From positions 3,974,667 through 4,038,666 of the forward strand of contig CP128386.1 of assembly GCA_030345135.1 (NCBI GenBank): a DNA stretch of 64,000 bases, written 5' to 3'. The stretch is from Chitinophagaceae bacterium DXS (lineage in GTDB: Bacteria; Bacteroidota; Bacteroidia; Chitinophagales; Chitinophagaceae). Below, in pieces: positions 28,895 to 37,300 of this stretch (position 1 is the stretch's first letter; the number at the start of each line of letters is the position of its first letter). The translations under genes were made by a program, and so were the position numbers. The notes under the pieces were generated by a model that was not told the DNA's origin, searched no databases, and saw only the letters and a program-made list of their open reading frames with translations.

Positions 28895-31800
28895 ATGTTT
28901 TTACGCCTTAAGCCAATTCTGCTAACCGCATTGTTTTCAGCCATTTTTCTTTTAGCCTTTTCACGCGAGCCACTACCTAAAACGTTGCTTTGGCGCATTT
29001 CCGGTAACGGTTTGCAAAAGCCATCTTTCCTCTATGGAACTTTTCATCTGAATGACAAACGTCTATTTCAGTTTACAGATTCTGTATATCATTCAATTGA
29101 AACGAGCCAGGGTTTGGCGATTGAAGTGAATCCTGATGAAATGGCCGCATATTTCGTTAATAAGCTTTTTGATGAAATAGGGAAAGGAAAAAAATTAAAA
29201 GATCTTCTTTCCGAAAAAGACTATGAAAAGTACAGCGGTGTACTCTCAAAAAAACTAAAGAAGCCGGCCGACAAAATAACCAGCAACGATATTCTCAAGG
29301 AAAAGAATAAATGGATGTCTGACTATTTTGAAAAGGGAGAAATGCCCACTTTCATGGATGCCTACCTGTACAATATTGCGAGGCGCCAGGGAAAATGGCT
29401 TGGGGGAATTGAGGACCTGTCTGATCAAACCAGTCTCAGGGACGACCTTATCGATCAGTCGGATATTACTGCAATATTACATTCTGAAAAAGGCGAGGCG
29501 GACAAAGCAATGGAAGAAATGATTCGCCTGTATACTTCTCAAAATATAGAAGGCATTGATTCTTTCACAAACGAAACTTCTTCAGAGAAGCAAAAGGACC
29601 TAATCCTGATTCATAGAAATATTAAGATGGCGCGCCGCATGGATAGCCTGGCCAATGAAAGAAGCATGTTCTTTGCAGTAGGTGCGGCCCATCTTCCCGG
29701 AGATAGCGGTGTAATTCAATTGCTAAAAGACAGAGGGTTTAATGTAGAGCCCGTTATTTCTGCTAACAAAATAGCTCCGGATAAATACACATTCACAGAA
29801 GTGCCAATCCCCTGGCAAAAGGTAACAGACGATCAGAATTATTATAGCACCAGTATGCCGGGAAATCCTGCAGAAATTAAAATGTATGGTGTTGTTAAAA
29901 TGAAATTCCTGCTTGACCTTTTCAACTTCAAAGGATACTGCACAATGGCCAGCGCCATTCCCGGCAATATCACCAACCATGATAGCCTGCTTGACCGCAT
30001 GGGAAAGGGAATGTACAAAAACACAAAAAATGTGGAAGTAAACAAGCTTTCAAAAAATGGTATTCCGGGAAAGGAATTTATATATACAGTTGACAATTAT
30101 ACAAACCGTGTTCAAATATATTTTCAAAATAATATTGCATACATGGCCCTTATATCAGCCATGAAGAAATCCGGTGTAAGTGATGAAAGCGCAATAAGGT
30201 TTTTTGACTCGCTTAGTATCAGAAAAAATATCCCGGTCGTTGCAGCAGAACAAATGTTCTCATTTAATGATCCATTAATGGGTGTTAGCTTAAACGCGCC
30301 AGCAGAGTTAACCTTTAATAAAGAATTGAGCAAATCAAACGAGGGCTGGAAGGTTAGAACCTTTTCGGGTGTAGATGCACATACCGGTTCATACATATTT
30401 CTTATGAGCAAGGATGCAACCGACGGACTATACATAGTAGATCACCGGGCAATTTTTGAAGACCTTGCAAAAAAATATAGGGAGTTATACCCGAAGGTTA
30501 CAGAAAAAGACAGAACTGTTAATGGTAGATTCTTTCGGGAATTAACATGTACAGGCAATAAGGATAACCCATCCATACACATGCGGATCATTATTGCGGT
30601 GGCCAATAATCGTAATATTATCTTTTCCATAGTTGGAGATAAAACCAGCATATACAATAAACAAGTTGAAGACATGTTTAGCAGCGTGAGGATTAATATT
30701 AAATCCACTGCTGCCTGGAACACACAACAAGCTCGGGACAGTTCATTCACGGTTTGGGCGCCACAGCCGTTAAAACGGATTGAGGCAACTGAAGATGCAA
30801 AAGCATACACCGTTACCTATGACAGCACCACTGCAATGTCTTTTATGATATTTGAAGACACATTGGGTAAGTACAACTGGTATGAAAGCGATAGCGCATT
30901 CTGGCATGAAAACATACATTTCAATACGGAGACAGACTCTGTCATTTACGACAAACGTGAGAAAATATTATCCGGTGAAACAAGGAGCGCCCTTTTAGAA
31001 TCAAAAAATAAAAACGTTTTTACAAGAACGAAAATGCTTGTTAACGGAAACATCCTGTACAAATTATTTGGCTTTGGCGACAGAGAAATACTGCAGGAAG
31101 AGAATGCCGAAAAATTCTTCAATTCTATAAGTTTTAAAAATGCTGCAACGGGTAATTATATTACAATTTCGAAAGCATCTTTGATTTTACAGGATTTAAC
31201 CAGTACCGACTCTGCCACAAGAGTGCAGGCATACACCGCTATTACTGACGCACCATTCTCTAAGAATGATCTTGTGAGTTTACGAGACGCACTTTTCAAA
31301 AATTATGAGTCTCCATGGCGTGATGAAGACCATTATAATTCAGTTGCTGTTAACAGGCGCATTAGTAATAAACTGCAAAAAATGCAGGATACGTCTGCAG
31401 TAAATTTTATAGAGAAAGAATATCCTGCATTAAAGAGTGAAATGCGCCCTCTTGCATTGGCAACGCTTGCAGGAATAAACACAACGGATAGTTATTCCGC
31501 GCTGGCAAGATTGCTGGATAAAACGGCGCCGATAGATCGTTTTGAATACAGCTTTTTCGGTAATCTTGAAGACAGTTTATCATTAACGGCCGAAATATAT
31601 AAACATCTTTTGCCGTTTGCCAAAGATTCAGTGAATGCCCCTTCCATTGCGGAGCTCATGTTGACATTGGTTGATAGTGGCTTCATTAAAATAACAGACA
31701 TTGCGGCGTCAGAGAATCAATTTATCGAAACAGCTAAATCACTGCTGCCGTTCTATAAAACAAACACGGCTGACAGCAGTAATTACAATTATGACATCTA

Positions 31801-32359
31801 TTCCTTATTAAAATTAATCGGCAGATATAATTCTCCGGTAGGCATTCAGACGGTGAAAAGCTACCTTTCGGCTAAGGAACCTTATCTGCTCAAAGTTGCG
31901 GCGCTTATCCTTCTTGAGAAAAATGAAGAAGTAAATGCATCGGTATTTACAACGATCGCCGCCGACAGATCAATGCGTACCAGGCTCTATGACGACTTGA
32001 AAGAAAAGAACAAAACATCGCTGTTTCCGCGTAAATATTTAACCCAGTCATACTTTGCAGAAAGCCTTGTTTATAATGCTGCTTCTGATGAAGATCTACC
32101 TTCTTCTCTTAAGTTCTTAATGCAAAAGCAAGGCACATACAATGGAAAGACTTACAACTTCTTTTTGTATAAAGTGACTTACGGAGAAGGTGATGACATT
32201 TCATCCTATTTGGGTATTGCCGGTGGCTTTAGCTCAAATGCAAATAATATCGAGCCTCTTGATGATGTTTCCGGAGTTTATTGGGAAGAACAGTTTAGCC
32301 AGGATAATATTTCAAAATTCTTCAAGGCATATCTAAAGTCTTTAGAAGAAGAAAAGTAA
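28895..32359 (+). CDS. TraB/GumN-family protein with large C-terminal extension
   Basis: The 1154-residue protein begins with a signal peptide (about residues 1-24). A TraB/GumN domain follows over the first ~280 residues, with the two typical GxxH motifs, SFLYGTFHL near residue 42 and VGAAHLPGDSG near 265, and the EVNPDEM segment. TraB/GumN proteins are usually about 300 residues. Here roughly 870 further residues follow: beta-rich blocks (about residues 300-700) and then a helical region of HEAT-like character (about 780-1090). I recognise no family in the extension. The start at 28895 is preferred over an in-frame TTG nine codons upstream. Function unknown; the TraB fold is often described as metal-dependent and protease-like. 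Confidence 0.85.
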   Translation: MFLRLKPILLTALFSAIFLLAFSREPLPKTLLWRISGNGLQKPSFLYGTFHLNDKRLFQFTDSVYHSIETSQGLAIEVNPDEMAAYFVNKLFDEIGKGKKLKDLLSEKDYEKYSGVLSKKLKKPADKITSNDILKEKNKWMSDYFEKGEMPTFMDAYLYNIARRQGKWLGGIEDLSDQTSLRDDLIDQSDITAILHSEKGEADKAMEEMIRLYTSQNIEGIDSFTNETSSEKQKDLILIHRNIKMARRMDSLANERSMFFAVGAAHLPGDSGVIQLLKDRGFNVEPVISANKIAPDKYTFTEVPIPWQKVTDDQNYYSTSMPGNPAEIKMYGVVKMKFLLDLFNFKGYCTMASAIPGNITNHDSLLDRMGKGMYKNTKNVEVNKLSKNGIPGKEFIYTVDNYTNRVQIYFQNNIAYMALISAMKKSGVSDESAIRFFDSLSIRKNIPVVAAEQMFSFNDPLMGVSLNAPAELTFNKELSKSNEGWKVRTFSGVDAHTGSYIFLMSKDATDGLYIVDHRAIFEDLAKKYRELYPKVTEKDRTVNGRFFRELTCTGNKDNPSIHMRIIIAVANNRNIIFSIVGDKTSIYNKQVEDMFSSVRINIKSTAAWNTQQARDSSFTVWAPQPLKRIEATEDAKAYTVTYDSTTAMSFMIFEDTLGKYNWYESDSAFWHENIHFNTETDSVIYDKREKILSGETRSALLESKNKNVFTRTKMLVNGNILYKLFGFGDREILQEENAEKFFNSISFKNAATGNYITISKASLILQDLTSTDSATRVQAYTAITDAPFSKNDLVSLRDALFKNYESPWRDEDHYNSVAVNRRISNKLQKMQDTSAVNFIEKEYPALKSEMRPLALATLAGINTTDSYSALARLLDKTAPIDRFEYSFFGNLEDSLSLTAEIYKHLLPFAKDSVNAPSIAELMLTLVDSGFIKITDIAASENQFIETAKSLLPFYKTNTADSSNYNYDIYSLLKLIGRYNSPVGIQTVKSYLSAKEPYLLKVAALILLEKNEEVNASVFTTIAADRSMRTRLYDDLKEKNKTSLFPRKYLTQSYFAESLVYNAASDEDLPSSLKFLMQKQGTYNGKTYNFFLYKVTYGEGDDISSYLGIAGGFSSNANNIEPLDDVSGVYWEEQFSQDNISKFFKAYLKSLEEEK

Positions 32360-32382
32360 GCATATAAATAAGGCTTCATGAA

Positions 32383-32427
32383 CGGGGAAATTTGTGTTGA
32401 AATGGTTTTTCAACACAAATTTCCCCG
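32383..32427. terminator. Perfect 20-bp stem-loop after the TraB gene
   Basis: CGGGGAAATTTGTGTTGAAA at 32383-32402 is the exact reverse complement of 32408-32427, around a 5-base loop. It starts 23 bp after the TraB stop and separates plus-strand from minus-strand genes, so a two-way terminator is likely even though no T tract follows. Confidence 0.65.
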
Positions 32428-32580
32428 ATTTGCATTTGTCATTATCGCTGCAACATCTCATTTTGCTGACGAACGCTAATTGTCATTTCGACGCAGGAGA
32501 AATTTCTTAAAATTGAACAGATAGATCTAACCTTTTTATGCAAATTTTCAACAGCTCTAATGTCGGGAGAGTGTTAGAAT

Positions 32581-32805
32581 TCATTTTTTGGCGGCAATTT
32601 TAAAGCTTGCTTTGGTTTCATCATATACCATACGAGAAAGATCTGCTATGAGTTTTATTATAGTTCTCCTTACCAAGTGTTCCGCTTCCTCCCTTTTCTC
32701 CGGAACCTCTTCGTTAAAATCATACCGTTCGTGTTCACAACGAAAATAAAGCTCTTGCCCAAAGCTCTTTTTAGGCTTAAAAGTTTTAAATAAAAGTATC
32801 CCCAT
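32581..32805 (-). CDS. Small hypothetical protein
   Basis: The 74-residue product is charged, with a helical second half (EKREEAEHLVRRTIIKLIADLSRMVYDETKASFKIAAKK), which looks like real protein rather than noise. It lies downstream of the RHS-locus terminator and is read in the same direction. No family is recognised. Short length and lack of relatives I can name keep confidence moderate. Confidence 0.45.
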   Translation of the reverse strand: MGILLFKTFKPKKSFGQELYFRCEHERYDFNEEVPEKREEAEHLVRRTIIKLIADLSRMVYDETKASFKIAAKK

Positions 32806-32833
32806 ACTTGAAAGAATAATATTAATTTAATTC

Positions 32834-32861
32834 AAAAGCCCTGGCTAGACAGCCAAGGGCT
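32834..32861 (-). terminator. Candidate terminator of the RHS operon
   Basis: Read on the minus strand, AGCCCTTGGC (complement of 32852-32861) pairs, with one bulge, with GCCAGGGCT (complement of 32837-32845) and is followed by TTTT. It lies 210 bp downstream of the lipoprotein gene at 33072 and marks the likely end of the operon. Confidence 0.6.
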
Positions 32862-33071
32862 AATCACTTTAAATCGAGATTGCAAGTTACTAGTGTGATT
32901 CTAAAATGCCATGTCGTAAAGGGTTTAAAAATACTCCTGGAATTATTTTTTAGAGCTTGCTCATTGGCACAATTCCCGATTGCAATTGTCCAACTTATTA
33001 ATTTTTTCCCAAAAGACAGACGTTTATTTTTGATGCCACTAAGATTCTTCGCCATCTTTCACTTTCCCTAA

Positions 33072-33647
33072 CTAGGACGGGCGCTTAAATTTTTCTACAA
33101 ACCTTATTAGTGTGTCTAACTGAGGGGTTGTAATGTCTGGATTTTTGATGCTGCTAATACTCGCATTTAACTTTCTTCCATCACAGTTGAGTTCAACATT
33201 AGCACGAGAATCGTCATATATTACAGGCATTAATCGACCCAATGTATCATAACTACCAAATTCTATGCTACTGAAAAAATCCTTTGTAAGAGCAAATAGA
33301 GTATCGCACAAGTTTTTTGAAAATGCAATTTCAAAAGTATCATTAGGAACAAATTTGTGAATACTGGGATTAACCTCGTCAACCTTGCTTCTATAAGAAA
33401 TATTGTATAAAACTAAAGGTTTTGTTAATGGGTTAGTGAATCTTACGGAATCATAAGTATTAATAAACAAATTATTTAAAACGTACTTAGACTTCTGCTC
33501 ACCCAATGCATTTGAAATATCAATTGCAATAAGATACTCATATTTTTTCACTACTTGATACTTACCGTTTATCGTTTTGTTATTTTCACTATTACAAGAA
33601 GCAAAAAACAAAGTGCAAATAAGCATAAATAAAAAAAAACGATTCAT
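33072..33647 (-). CDS. Putative lipoprotein, candidate immunity protein (AT-rich)
   Basis: The 191-residue protein has a clear lipoprotein signal, CTLFFASCNSE, with the lipidated cysteine at residue 18. The mature part has no recognised domain. The gene is AT-rich (17 of 60 G+C in the line starting at 33301), unlike the RHS core gene upstream (31 of 60 at 36781). Small AT-rich exported proteins directly downstream of an RHS tip are the classic position for immunity or accessory genes, and a periplasm-facing lipoprotein would suit an exported toxin. That role is inferred from position only. Confidence 0.65.
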   Translation of the reverse strand: MNRFFLFMLICTLFFASCNSENNKTINGKYQVVKKYEYLIAIDISNALGEQKSKYVLNNLFINTYDSVRFTNPLTKPLVLYNISYRSKVDEVNPSIHKFVPNDTFEIAFSKNLCDTLFALTKDFFSSIEFGSYDTLGRLMPVIYDDSRANVELNCDGRKLNASISSIKNPDITTPQLDTLIRFVEKFKRPS

Positions 33648-33695
33648 AATAATTTATTATTTGGATTAATTTAACTAGCTGCTTCTTCGATACTA

Positions 33696-33879
33696 TTAAT
33701 CATTACCAAAGCTGTTATTTGTATTATAAACCTTTCCGTTTTTATCTACTTGATAAGGATCATTCAAATTATGAATCAACATCTAAAACCCTTGTATTCT
33801 CATATCGATATCGAGTATTGAAAGTAGGTACAATAAGGGATGCAGGAACCGCAGCTATTTTTATTCCACTGGCTGTAAT
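33696..33879 (-). pseudogene. Frameshifted gene remnant (possible old RHS tip or cargo gene)
   Basis: On the minus strand, one frame reads KITASGIKIAAVPASL ... RYENTRVLDVDS then stops at 33769. A shifted frame takes over from 33782 with MLIHNLNDPYQVDKNGKVYN ... SFGND and stops at 33696. Together they give about 60 residues with protein-like composition, broken by a stop upstream and a frameshift between the parts. DPYQVDKNGKVY resembles the short D-K-x-G-x-V-Y phrases seen near the ends of Bacteroidota RHS proteins. It is most simply a degraded leftover of an earlier C-terminal toxin segment. Confidence 0.45.
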
Positions 33880-33937
33880 CTTTTAAAAAGTCACTTTATA
33901 TAATACGCAATTGTTAGTAACAATCTGGGTATTGAGG

Positions 33938-34297
33938 TTATGGCCTGAATACTAGTGTATCGCTAAACCCCAAAGTTTCAATGTGAAGTTTATACACAAA
34001 ACCTTTACTCAAACGTAACGTATCTCCATTAAAATGGTACCCCTCATTTTCTAAAAAAAAGTATATTTTACTTTTTCCATCACCATTAAGATTCTTATAA
34101 ATATTTTTTTTCCCTATAAAATTATTAAGTGTGTCATATTGCTCAATCGCCACGGCCCTTATAGGAGAGTTATTTTTTTCTTCGACAAATTCATAATCTT
34201 TGCTAATCAAAAAAACGGGTTGCTTGGCATGGCAAGAATAAAACACAACTAAAATAGTTGGTAGGTAAAAAAATACTGCTATCTGAATTACTTTCAT
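33938..34297 (-). CDS. Small exported protein, candidate immunity protein of the RHS gene
   Basis: The 119-residue product starts with a hydrophobic signal (residues 3-21) ending VVFYSCHAKQ, possibly a lipoprotein cysteine at position 22, though the lipobox is weak. It begins 4 bases after the last base of the RHS stop codon, a spacing typical of toxin-immunity pairs. The rest (DYEFVEEKNNSPIRAVAIEQYDTL ...) matches no family I know and is AT-rich. Immunity to the metallopeptidase tip is proposed from position and export signal. Confidence 0.6.
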   Translation of the reverse strand: MKVIQIAVFFYLPTILVVFYSCHAKQPVFLISKDYEFVEEKNNSPIRAVAIEQYDTLNNFIGKKNIYKNLNGDGKSKIYFFLENEGYHFNGDTLRLSKGFVYKLHIETLGFSDTLVFRP

Positions 34298-34300
34298 AAT

Positions 34301-37300
34301 CTAATGCTCTTTTTTTTCAGATTGTAATCTATTAAAATTATCTACCAATTTCATAAGATCATTAAACGCTTGCGTGTAAGCCTTCTTATCGGTATTACCT
34401 TGAGCAGTCTGCATTTGTTGCAGTAGGTCTAGAATTTTATTGCCCGATTTTGTTACCCCATTTTCGGTAGTTGTGTAGTTTTGAGAGTCGTAAAAAGAAT
34501 CGAAACGTGTTTCATATCGAATAGCGTCCTTTTCTATTTCAATTTTATCATGCAGCTTATTGGGGTCCGTTGTCTTATTTTCCGCCGCTTTTGATGCAGC
34601 ATCTATTCCATATGAAAACAACCAAGCTGCCACAGCCTTTTGGTAATCTTTGTTAGAATTAAAATCTTTTCCAAACGCGTCAATAAACTGCTGAACATGG
34701 GCTATTTCATGTCCTGTTAGCTTTAACCAACTTTCTCCACTATTATTGGCTGCGTAGTTTCCTGTATAATTTATTTCAAAGCCTAATGTAACAGCACCGT
34801 TTTTATAACCAGTTAATCTGTCATGAAGTGGTTGATTTATAACAATATTGGCTTTAGCACCTGTAGTCCAAAAAGAATTACCGTATAACCTTGCATACAT
34901 TGCCACAACTGGCAAATTAAGTTTCGTTTGCCCAGATTTATTTTTGCTGGCTATGTATGCTGGCTCTAATCCATCTAAATCTATTGCAACTGTCGGCTCG
35001 TTTCCTGCAAACTGATAAGGCGCATATTGGGCATAGTGATCTGCAAGCCTATCTTGTACAAAGAATCGTCCTATTTGATTATCATAAAACCGATGTTTAT
35101 AATCATACCACTCAAGACCACTTCCATCACTAAATTCACTATGTTGTTGCTCATACCCATTGAAGCGATGTTTGTTCTCCGGCTTACCCGCCGCCTTAGA
35201 GCTGATGCCCGTCATTTGCAGGCCGAATGGATAATAGTGTGTTTCCTCCACCAACGGCCCTCGTTCATCACTTACCTGGAAGTTATCAAAGTACACCAGG
35301 TTGTTGCTTTCGTTACTAATATAAGCATACGCAAAACCATTCTTCGGTGCTTCTTTGGCAACTTTTACAATCGGCTGCCTACTTCCAACGGTGTTTACCT
35401 GCACTATTTCACTGTTCTGTGCTACAAATTTAAACTGTTCGTCAAAAAACAGGATATTTAAATAAGCTTTGGGTAACGTGCTGGTTGCAGCCGTTGTCTG
35501 AGGCCTTAGCAGGCTGGTAAAATCGGTGCTATTATTCAGGCCATTAGCAACAAGATTCCCGCTTCCTTTCAGTGCGGCTCCTGCAGCTCCATTGTTGATG
35601 GCTGCGGCCAGGCTCGTGATCACGCTGCTGATGCCATTGGCATTACTGTTATCAGTTGTTGCAGCCGGTATATAATAATCAACGGTTACATTTAGTTTGT
35701 CCGTAGCCATCACTTTGATAATCTTCCCCACACCGATACTTTGTGCGCTCTTCTGTAGCAACTGCACCTTGCCACCATTTAGACTTTCGTCACCAAAAGC
35801 ACCAGGTCTTGTTGTGCGTGCTACATCCACATTGGAATAATACAGCTGTTCATTTGCCTGGGTGGCATCTTCAAAGCTCGCCAGCGGATAGTTGTCTTTT
35901 TGTTGGTCATCAGTGAGTACCATCCTTACGTTTCCTAAATGATCTTTTAAGAAATAATCATAGGCGTATCCTCCTTTAGAAAATGTACTTTTCCGCATCC
36001 TTCCTTCTTCACTCCCGATGTATTGAAGGATATTGTCTTCATAAACGTAATTGCCCAAATAAGTGGTGGTCCTTACCGGTTTACCTGTTTCTGCTATCCT
36101 TTTTTCCAACTTGTTACCCAGGGCGTCATAGATATAAGTGATCGTTCCCTTATTTTGTACTGTGATCTGCCAGGGCAGGTTTAGATGATTGTATACAATA
36201 CCACCAGCCGCAGTAGTACCAATGTCTTTGTTTAAGTCCTTTACCATGTTGCCATTTCCGTCATAGCTATAGTCTACTTTAGTATAAACATTAGTCTCAT
36301 TCTTATTGGGGCTATAGGCACTGGTTCTAAAATCTCCCAGTGCTGTCTGTGCATCATTGTTATTGTCTAATACACCTTGCAATCTGTTGCTCAAATTGGT
36401 ATTGTAATAGGCATAAGTGAGATTATCGATTTGTGTGCTGCTTGTACCTTTCAGGCCCCATTGTTGCATCTGTTTGATGTTACCGTTTTCATCATAAGCG
36501 GTTCCATTATTGGTACCATCGGTTCCCATCTTTAGCGTGAAGTCAATACCTGCAGAATTATTCCAACCACTGGAGTTTTGCTTGAAGTCGGCAAAAAGCA
36601 GCCTATTTACCCGGTCATAACCCAAACCATAACTACGCTCAGCTTTATCCCCATTGCTCTGCCAACGCATACCCGCAATATTGCCATTGTATTGATTGGT
36701 TTGATATCCCCAATCATAGCTTAGATCCATGCCGAACCATCGGTTAGCTGTAGCCTTGGTTGTCGTACCTCCGTACCCCTCCCAGTTGATGCCTTTAAGC
36801 CAGCCGCGGATATTGTACCCATAGTCCTGGGTTTCCATTGCGGTTGCCATCAGGTTGCCTGATGCATCCTTTTGCTGGCCCACTTGTTTGGTTTTTAGTT
36901 TTCCAAGTGCATCGTAACTGTTGCGGGCAATTTTGCGCAATGTGTTGTTGTCGTCATTAAGCTTTTTTCTTACTTCTAATACCCTGCCTGCATGATCATA
37001 ATCGGTTTCTGTTAAGATTGCCTGATTAGTGGCGCCTGCTGCGGGATTATTGTGCACCTGGTAGCTCGAGATCACTTTACCTGTAAAATCATAACGGCTG
37101 GTAACTATATCCAGACCGCCCTTGTAGTTATCCGACTGCGTCTGTACAGCTCGTCCTTTGTCATCATAAAAACTTGCTGTTTCCAGCCATTTGCCGGAAC
37201 TAAGATTATTTACATCTTCAATTGCCCTTACCTTGCCTCCGGTAGCTAATCCTGTAGTTTGCGTATTTGTGACCGATGGCAGGTTATCACCATAGCCATT

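Noticed and set aside
32864-33055. Minus-strand frame of 63 codons ending at the RHS-operon terminator
   Set aside because: The position is suggestive, but the composition is not clearly protein-like and no family or start signal supports it. It may be decayed cargo.
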